In this document: piece by piece, positions 1-4,269 of the stretch
How the letters are laid out: every line of letters begins with the position of its first letter
Position numbering within the stretch: the first letter of the stretch is position 1
Assembly (NCBI GenBank): GCA_002305235.1
Contig: DBQL01000139.1
Coordinates: 2,122-8,028, forward strand
DNA from: Prevotella sp. UBA1395
Lineage (GTDB): Bacteria; Bacteroidota; Bacteroidia; Bacteroidales; Bacteroidaceae
Reading direction: 5' to 3'
Length of the DNA: 5,907 bases
The notes under the pieces: model-generated
The model's input: only the letters and a program-made list of their open reading frames with translations
What the model was told of the DNA's origin: nothing
Database searches by the model: none
Program-made: the position numbers and the translations under genes

Positions 1-813
1 CAAGGCATAGAGATTGCCGTCACGGGTGTTCCCGTCAAGTCACGCGACTTCGAATGGAGTACCACGGTGACCTTTGCCTATAACGCCAACAAGCTTTTGA
101 GCCTTTCCAACGACCTGTACGAGACCTCCAACCAGTTGGATGACGCTTATCTCGGCGAGCCAATATCGCTTCCCACCCAGCGTCTTGAGGTGGGTAAGTC
201 GCTCGGTCAGTGGTTTGGGTTGAAGAGTGTAGGTGTTTCCGACAAGGGTTTGTGGCTCATCGAAGACCCCACCACGGGTCAGGCCGTGGAGCTTACCGAC
301 GGCATGCTCACCGATTCCAAGTACCATCAGTATCTTGGCAACGCCATTCCCAAGTTTAATGTGGGCTGGAGCCACAGTCTGCGCTATAAGGCTTTCGACC
401 TGAACCTGCAGTTCACCGGTCAGTTTGGTGCCAAGATTCTCAACGAGGCACGCGCTTATTACGAGAACAACGCGGTGACTTACAACCGGCTGAAATCTGC
501 CGCCGAGCCGCAATACGGGCAAAATGTGCTCTCGGTGGCACAGAAACAGACCTTCGTGAGCTATTACCTCGAGAATGGCAACTACCTGAAACTCTCCAAC
601 ATCACATTGGGATACAACGTGCCGTTGAAGCCCAACAAGTATGTCAGCGCGCTCCGTGCCTACATCTCGGCTTCCAACTTGCTCACGCTGACGGGCTATG
701 ACGGGCTGGATCCTGAGCTTTCCAATGCCGACCCGAGATACTCGGGCATCGACTGGCGAGACAAGTATCCCTCCGTTCGCTCTGTTACCTTTGGAATGAA
801 TGTCACCTTCTAA
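1..813 (+). CDS. SusC-type TonB-dependent outer-membrane transporter, C-terminal part (5' end off the left edge)
   Basis: The visible 270 codons are the end of a SusC/RagA-family outer-membrane beta-barrel, which imports glycans or peptides across the outer membrane using TonB energy with a SusD lid. The frame is open from base 1 and stops with TAA at 811-813. Family landmarks are in the usual order: an opening like the 'GIE' plus 'F.W' strand region (residues 2-19), VGKSLGQWFGL (about 64-74), the YLGNAIPKFNVGW strand (about 111-123) leading into FDLNLQFTGQFG, and a tail with TGYDGLDPE, DKYPS and TFGMNVTF. The terminal aromatic residue is the normal barrel-assembly signal. The plug domain, carboxypeptidase-like repeat and TonB box lie upstream of the window. 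The next gene, susD-like, starts 13 bases after the stop, as expected for a co-transcribed pair. Substrate cannot be read from this part. Family assignment is firm. Confidence 0.93.
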   Translation, partial: QGIEIAVTGVPVKSRDFEWSTTVTFAYNANKLLSLSNDLYETSNQLDDAYLGEPISLPTQRLEVGKSLGQWFGLKSVGVSDKGLWLIEDPTTGQAVELTDGMLTDSKYHQYLGNAIPKFNVGWSHSLRYKAFDLNLQFTGQFGAKILNEARAYYENNAVTYNRLKSAAEPQYGQNVLSVAQKQTFVSYYLENGNYLKLSNITLGYNVPLKPNKYVSALRAYISASNLLTLTGYDGLDPELSNADPRYSGIDWRDKYPSVRSVTFGMNVTF

Positions 814-826
814 ACTTATCACCACT

Positions 827-2488
827 ATGAAATCTAAAATCAATCATATCTTGGTCGCGGGTGTCATTGGCACCGTAGGACTTGGTCTCACGGCTTGCAC
901 CGACCTCGACGAGACCATTTACCAGAATATAGCCTCCGAAACACACGTCATGTCCGAATCGGAACTCGAGGCCACCATCGCACCCGTGTACAGTTCGTTG
1001 CGCTCGGTTTACTGGGGCTGGTTTGGCATGTCAGACATCATGGACATGAGTTCCGACGTATGGGGAGTGCCCAATCGTATCGGCATCGGGTGGGGAGACC
1101 TCTATATTCCCATGCACAAGCACGAGTTCAACTCAGAGATGGGATTCTTCGACGTGAACTGGAATAACAACTATGCCGGCGTGAATGCCTGCAACAAGAT
1201 ACTGGCCAACGAGGCCATTACGGCCAATGCCGACATCGTGGCGCAGGTGCGAGCCTATCGGGCGTTGTACTATTATAACCTCTTCGACCTTTTCCGCAAC
1301 ATCCCTCTCGACACCACTTTCGTGCATGAGAAAGGCTGGCTGCCCGATCAGGCCGACCCGAAGGCGACCTTCGATTGGCTCGAGCAGGAACTCAAGGCGG
1401 TCGTAGACCAGTGTCCCACCAAGGTAGAGATGGGCAAGATCAACAAGTATGCCGTGCACATGTTGCTGGCCAAGCTCTATCTCAACCATAACGCGTGGTT
1501 CCACGACGATAGTGACAAGTCGTGGTATGGCAAGTGCATCGACGAGATCAACGAGGTGCTCAAAGGCCCGTTTGCCCTTGCCGCCACCTACAGTGCCAAT
1601 TTCATGGAAGACATCTCGCAGTCGCCCGAGGTCATTTTCGGCATTCCTTTCGAGAACAAGTACGCCGGTGGCAACTATATGGCCAACCTTTGGCAACACA
1701 ATGCCGGCCGCGCTCGCTGGAATTTCTCGGGCTGGGCCACGGGCGGCGGTGTGGTATTCCCGCAGTTTCTTGATATCTATGAGGCGGGCGACACACGCTA
1801 TGACGTGACATGGACGGGCGGACAGCAGTATGCGATGGATGGCAGTGCCATCCTCGTCGACGGCGAGCCGCTGGTCTATACCCGCGAGCTTCACAGCATA
1901 GACAATCCCGGTTGCTATCCCTTCGAGAGCGAGCGACTCATCAAATACGAGATCAAGAGCGGCGACTTCGGCACGAGCTACGACGACGTGCCTTATTTCC
2001 GGTTGGCCGACGCCTACTATATGAAGGCCGAATGCTTGCTGCGTCTTGGCGGATACAATGGCGAGACCGAAGACGACGCGGCCAAACTGGTGACCGCCGT
2101 GCGCATGCGTGCGTTCAACAATGATGTCTCTAAGGCCACGGTCACTGCCGCGCGGCTCAAGGGCGGAAGCCGTTACGACTACGGCCATCGCGAGAACACG
2201 GCCAAGCAAGGCGAGCCAGATCAGTGGGTCATCACCCACGAGGGTGGCGACGATATAGAGTTGGGTGGCTTGCTCGACGAGTATGCCAAGGAGTTTGTAG
2301 GTGAGGCTCATCGTCGCGATGTACTCATCCGGTTCAACATCAAGGGCACCAGCATGAACGTCTACTGCGGCAAGTCATGGTTCTGCAAGGACGCCGAGGC
2401 CGACCGCCACAGCGACCTCTTCCCCATTCCCAAGGTTGCTCTCGATGGCAATAGCAAGCTCAAGCAGAATCCCGGCTATGGCTCTTGA
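827..2488 (+). CDS. SusD/RagB-family surface lipoprotein (nutrient-binding lid of the SusC transporter)
   Basis: This 553-residue protein binds substrate at the cell surface and caps the SusC barrel encoded just upstream. The chosen ATG (827) gives a proper lipoprotein signal: charged MKSK, a hydrophobic stretch, and a lipobox LTAC with Cys24. Acidic residues after it (TDLDE) fit Bacteroidota surface export. An ATG at 800 would add nine residues before the signal and overlap SusC, so it is less likely. SusD landmarks: RAYRALYYYNLFDLFRNIPL (about 142-161), a TPR-like helix KINKYAVHMLLAKLYLN (about 204-220), YFRLADAYYMKAECLLRLGG (about 390-409), EYAKEFVGEAHRRDVLIRF (about 485-503), and a C-terminal PIP...LKQNPGY block (about 533-551). 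Length is typical. A Gly- and charge-rich segment (about 436-481) before the final conserved helix looks longer than usual. Ligand specificity is not evident. Confidence 0.95.
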   Translation: MKSKINHILVAGVIGTVGLGLTACTDLDETIYQNIASETHVMSESELEATIAPVYSSLRSVYWGWFGMSDIMDMSSDVWGVPNRIGIGWGDLYIPMHKHEFNSEMGFFDVNWNNNYAGVNACNKILANEAITANADIVAQVRAYRALYYYNLFDLFRNIPLDTTFVHEKGWLPDQADPKATFDWLEQELKAVVDQCPTKVEMGKINKYAVHMLLAKLYLNHNAWFHDDSDKSWYGKCIDEINEVLKGPFALAATYSANFMEDISQSPEVIFGIPFENKYAGGNYMANLWQHNAGRARWNFSGWATGGGVVFPQFLDIYEAGDTRYDVTWTGGQQYAMDGSAILVDGEPLVYTRELHSIDNPGCYPFESERLIKYEIKSGDFGTSYDDVPYFRLADAYYMKAECLLRLGGYNGETEDDAAKLVTAVRMRAFNNDVSKATVTAARLKGGSRYDYGHRENTAKQGEPDQWVITHEGGDDIELGGLLDEYAKEFVGEAHRRDVLIRFNIKGTSMNVYCGKSWFCKDAEADRHSDLFPIPKVALDGNSKLKQNPGYGS

Positions 2489-2527
2489 GACTCATCACAG
2501 GTGTAACCATTCAAAAAACGCATCATC

Positions 2528-3511
2528 ATGAAAAAGAATATTATATATATCGTCATGGCCTGTACGCTGACAGGCTTTTCAGCATGTAGCGGCGACTATG
2601 AGGATGCCTCTCAGAAGCATGTCTATACAGAGTCCGAGTCGCCCTATCTGCGCACCGATGCAGAGGCCACCGTGCCGCTCACGGCCGAGTTTCGCAAAGG
2701 CCACGTCACGGCGGTGACGGTCAACCTCGACGACTACGCCGAGCTTATCAGGTCTAAGCTCGGCATGAGTATCGACGAGATGGTGGCCGGCGTGGGCACG
2801 GGCAAGGTGGTGTTCTACAACATCAATGTCAATAGGGGCGTGTGGGACAAGACTGCTCCGACCAAAGGCACCACAGGATGGTATTACGACAAAAGCGGCA
2901 TCGTGACCTCTGCTGACGGGCAGGCCGGTTCGGTAGAGCTTCATGCCGACAGCAAGACGCTCGAACTGCTCGTTCCCGCGCAGTCGGCGGCGGGCGTGAC
3001 CTTTGCCGTGAACGTGGGATTTGCCGTGAACAGCGGACAGAACTACGACCGGTACATCCGCTTTAACATCCAGTTCCTCGTCTCCGACCCCAGTCTTGCC
3101 ACGCCCATCTTCACCATTCCTTCGGGCGACTACGCTTCTTTCGAGATACCTTTTGCCGATTATCAGGAGGCCATTGAAACCTGCATGGGCATGACGTTGA
3201 AGGAGTTTAATGCCGCGGTGCAGTCGACCGATGGCGATATCGCCCTGTATATGGTCGATGAATCCGGCCGATGGCTCACCGACAAGGCCTATACCGCCAA
3301 CGGCTTGGGCTATTGGTGCGACGGCAATGGCACTCCGCGTGGATGGGGTGATGGCTGTGTCTACTATGTCGAGACTCACGATGGCACGGTGGGTGTGGGC
3401 CGTTACCCGGGCATCGCGTCGGGCACGCAAAAGACCGTTCACTTTGTTTATGCCAGCAAGAGCGACCCCACGAAGTATTTTGAGTTTGTCTGCACTGCCA
3501 CGTTTGAGTAA
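2528..3511 (+). CDS. Putative surface lipoprotein with two tandem DUF4859-like domains (SusE/F position)
   Basis: This 327-residue protein begins MKKNIIYIVMACTLTGFSAC: a lipoprotein signal with lipobox FSAC and Cys20, followed by acidic SGDYED as in surface-exported Bacteroidota lipoproteins. The mature part appears to contain two related domains. Copy one (about 63-185) has DDYAELIRSKLGMSIDEMVAGV, then GVW, GWYYDKSG, DGQAGSVELHADS. Copy two (about 203-327) has ADYQEAIETCMGMTLKEF, then GRW, GYWCDGNG, GDGCVYYVETHDG. Spacing between landmarks is similar. Copy two resembles what I know as DUF4859, a Bacteroidota domain of unknown function; this is from memory, not a search. The gene follows susD by 39 bases and probably shares its mRNA, the place where surface glycan-binding proteins are usually encoded, so ligand binding is the best guess. 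No catalytic motif is visible. The start has no Shine-Dalgarno sequence, only an A-rich leader, normal for this phylum. Coding status is firm; function is inference. Confidence 0.85.
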   Translation: MKKNIIYIVMACTLTGFSACSGDYEDASQKHVYTESESPYLRTDAEATVPLTAEFRKGHVTAVTVNLDDYAELIRSKLGMSIDEMVAGVGTGKVVFYNINVNRGVWDKTAPTKGTTGWYYDKSGIVTSADGQAGSVELHADSKTLELLVPAQSAAGVTFAVNVGFAVNSGQNYDRYIRFNIQFLVSDPSLATPIFTIPSGDYASFEIPFADYQEAIETCMGMTLKEFNAAVQSTDGDIALYMVDESGRWLTDKAYTANGLGYWCDGNGTPRGWGDGCVYYVETHDGTVGVGRYPGIASGTQKTVHFVYASKSDPTKYFEFVCTATFE

Positions 3512-3523
3512 TCATCGGCAGTG
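3493..3523 (+). repeat. Hairpin spanning the lipoprotein stop codon
   Basis: The 7-base arms CACTGCC (3493-3499) and GGCAGTG (3517-3523) are perfect reverse complements around a 17-base loop that contains the TAA stop at 3509-3511. It has no following T-tract, so it is not a standard intrinsic terminator. It could stabilise the 3' end of the message, or be chance at this length. Confidence 0.35.
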
Positions 3524-3529
3524 TGCCAA

Positions 3530-3554
3530 GCAATTCTCGCGGTTGCTGAATTGC
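3530..3554 (+). repeat. Second hairpin just after the lipoprotein gene
   Basis: The arms GCAATTC (3530-3536) and GAATTGC (3548-3554) pair perfectly over 7 bases with an 11-base loop, six bases after the preceding hairpin ends. No T-run follows. Together the two could form a 3'-end structure for the sus operon mRNA. Each alone is weak evidence. Confidence 0.35.
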
Positions 3555-3622
3555 CGTGATCATCAGGCCGTATCAACGATTGTTGGTGCGGCTTTATGGT
3601 GTTTGGTGGGCGAGAGCCGCTT

Positions 3623-3643
3623 GGCCGGCCGGCGCGCCGGGCC
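3623..3643. repeat. GC-rich palindromic block
   Basis: CCGGCGCGCCGG at 3629-3640 is a perfect 12-base palindrome, flanked by GGCC on both sides (3623-3626 and 3640-3643) so that a longer stem with a small bulge is possible. All 21 bases are G or C. It lies in the 75% GC part of the intergenic region. It could be a strong RNA hairpin or a protein site; there is no T-run to make it a terminator. Confidence 0.5.
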
Positions 3644-3670
3644 TGTCGATATCGTGCCGGCGGAGCGATG

Positions 3671-3707
3671 GTCATGGCTCCGGTGCATGGAATGCACCGG
3701 AAATGAC
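3671..3707. repeat. Two-part hairpin in the intergenic region
   Basis: The inner stem TCCGGTGCAT (3679-3688) pairs perfectly over 10 bases with ATGCACCGGA (3692-3701) around a GGA loop. An outer stem GTCAT (3671-3675) pairs with ATGAC (3703-3707), separated from the inner stem by a 3-versus-1 base bulge. This is the strongest short hairpin downstream of the sus operon, about 170 bases after its last stop. The bases after it (TGATGAAAG) do not form a T-tract, so a factor-independent terminator is doubtful. It reads as a hairpin in either orientation. Confidence 0.5.
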
Positions 3708-3787
3708 TGATGAAAGAAACTGACAAAACTTTTCTGTGTAGACCAAAAATCGTGAGTAGCGCTCCGTAGACGCGAAAACAGAGCCTC

Positions 3788-3826
3788 AAACCGGTGCTGA
3801 TACAAATGCCGTAAATCGGTGCTTAT
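3788..3826. repeat. 14-base motif repeated directly at 25-base spacing
   Basis: AAACCGGTGCTGAT (3788-3801) and AAATCGGTGCTTAT (3813-3826) match at 12 of 14 positions and start 25 bases apart. The bases following each copy differ, so this is a repeated site rather than a clean tandem duplication. A paired protein-binding site or part of a dispersed repeat are possible readings. Confidence 0.45.
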
Positions 3827-3843
3827 CGCGGGGTATGGGTATT

Positions 3844-3900
3844 ATTGCCTTGCGAAAGCTATCCAATCGTCACGCGAATGGATAGCTTTCGCAAGACGAT
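3844..3900. repeat. Long imperfect palindrome (57 bases) in the convergent intergenic region
   Basis: The arm CTTGCGAAAGCTATCCA (3849-3865) is perfectly complementary to TGGATAGCTTTCGCAAG (3879-3895), 17 base pairs. After one A/A mismatch (3866/3878) pairing resumes with TCG/CGA (3867-3869/3875-3877) and a possible wobble at 3870/3874, leaving a three-base loop centred on 3872. Outward, with one mismatch, ATTG (3844-3847) pairs with CGAT (3897-3900) including one wobble. Almost the whole element can fold into one hairpin in either strand's RNA. No clean T-run follows on either side. Candidate roles are a bidirectional transcription block for the two convergent genes, a REP-like dispersed palindrome, or a dyad binding site. 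The pairing is seen directly; the role is not known. Confidence 0.8.
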
Positions 3901-3921
3901 TACTATCTTTTCGCACGACGA
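3887..3921. repeat. Direct repeat of the palindrome-arm motif at 22-base spacing
   Basis: TTTCGCAAGACGA (3887-3899), in the right arm of the long palindrome and just past it, recurs as TTTCGCACGACGA (3909-3921) with one difference in 13 bases. The starts are 22 bases apart, about two helical turns. With the inverted left arm (TGCGAAAG at 3852-3859, positions by arm pairing) there are three copies of the core in about 70 bases. This would suit a site bound by several protein copies on one DNA face, or decay of a larger repeat. Confidence 0.45.
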
Positions 3922-3938
3922 AAAAGCCCTTATTTCAT

Positions 3939-3979
3939 CGAGAAAATCTCGGATAAAGAGACGAAAACGCCCGTTTTCG
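3939..3979. repeat. Two small A/T-loop hairpins in tandem
   Basis: CGAGA (3939-3943) pairs with TCTCG (3947-3951) around AAA. CGAAAACG (3962-3969) pairs with CGTTTTCG (3972-3979), an 8-base stem whose innermost pairs must open to leave a loop. An eight-T run follows at 3994-4001, 14 bases after the second stem, too far for a textbook terminator of + strand transcripts, though it could contribute to stopping read-through. Evidence is limited to base pairing. Confidence 0.35.
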
Positions 3980-4255
3980 CCACTGAACTCCCATTTTTTT
4001 TGAAAACAAGAGGATGTGGTCCCGATGAAATGGGGCATTATCCGGACCGAAAAGGCACTTTGGCGTGCCTGCCTCCCGCTCTCGTTTGCCGGAAGGGTGC
4101 GCCCGGAGAACTCAAAAATGGTATATAAATCTTTACACCACATCCTTTTTCCGACATATTGCCACCCTCCGTTTTCTCAATCGGCACAGGTCATCCGAGG
4201 GTTTCGTTGGCGACAAATTCCGGAAAAAGCGGGGTAGGGCGGTCAGTGGCGGCAG

Positions 4256-4269
4256 CCCTGTTTTCAGGG
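4256..4269 (-). terminator. Possible weak terminator hairpin directly after the lplA-lipA stop
   Basis: CCCTG (4256-4260) and CAGGG (4265-4269) form a perfect 5-base stem with a four-base loop, immediately next to the TGA stop of the - strand gene (4270-4272). On the - strand no T-run follows the stem, so it is a poor intrinsic terminator by itself; it may only be a 3'-end hairpin. Confidence 0.3.

Larger units (their letters stand above)
3512..4269. other. Convergent intergenic region, about 760 bases, no convincing gene
   Basis: This lies between the end of the sus-type operon (+) and the end of the lplA-lipA fusion (-). I see no tRNA, rRNA, CRISPR array, transposase or conserved protein. 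Open frames of 80-166 codons exist on both strands, but their translations show no family motif and are low in expected conserved patterns. GC content counted by eye is 75% for 3601-3660, 43% for 3721-3780, 38% for 3901-3960 and 43% for 3961-4020, so the region is a mosaic, unlike the evenly GC-rich genes on either side. It contains the hairpins, spaced repeats and long palindrome listed separately. From about 4020 to 4250 I see nothing structured beyond the small hairpin at the fusion gene's end. Convergent genes need only terminators here, so the length is more than expected. Confidence 0.7.

Noticed and set aside
800..826. Upstream ATG at 800 for the SusD-like gene
   Set aside because: It overlaps the end of SusC and puts MSPSKLITT before a signal peptide that already begins properly at the ATG at 827.
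40..843. - strand open frame opposite the SusC fragment
   Set aside because: The + strand frame has clear SusC motifs; the antisense product has no recognisable domain and is a GC-rich shadow.
1133..2311. 392-codon - strand open frame opposite the SusD-like gene
   Set aside because: It is antisense to strongly conserved SusD motifs and its translation shows no conserved pattern.
3563..3805. 80-codon - strand open frame (MYQHRFEALFSRLRS...)
   Set aside because: It crosses the hairpin and the GC-only block, overlaps another open frame, and has no start context or domain; more likely noncoding repeat sequence.
3980..4005. Eight-T run (3994-4001) as an intrinsic terminator
   Set aside because: The nearest stem ends at 3979, 14 bases before the run, too far for a standard hairpin-T terminator.
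4111..4140. AT-rich TATATAAATC stretch as a promoter
   Set aside because: I could not place a Bacteroidota -33 TTTG and -7 TAnnTTTG pair at proper spacing on either strand, and no gene follows it.
3859..4143. 94-codon - strand open frame in the intergenic region
   Set aside because: Its 3' end lies inside the long palindrome, it has no convincing promoter, and its translation fits no family I know. I treat it as chance coding across a structured spacer, though a repeat-borne small protein cannot be fully excluded.
3512..4269. CRISPR array, tRNA or insertion sequence
   Set aside because: There are no evenly spaced identical repeats, no cloverleaf with a CCA-type acceptor, no transposase motifs and no paired terminal repeats.
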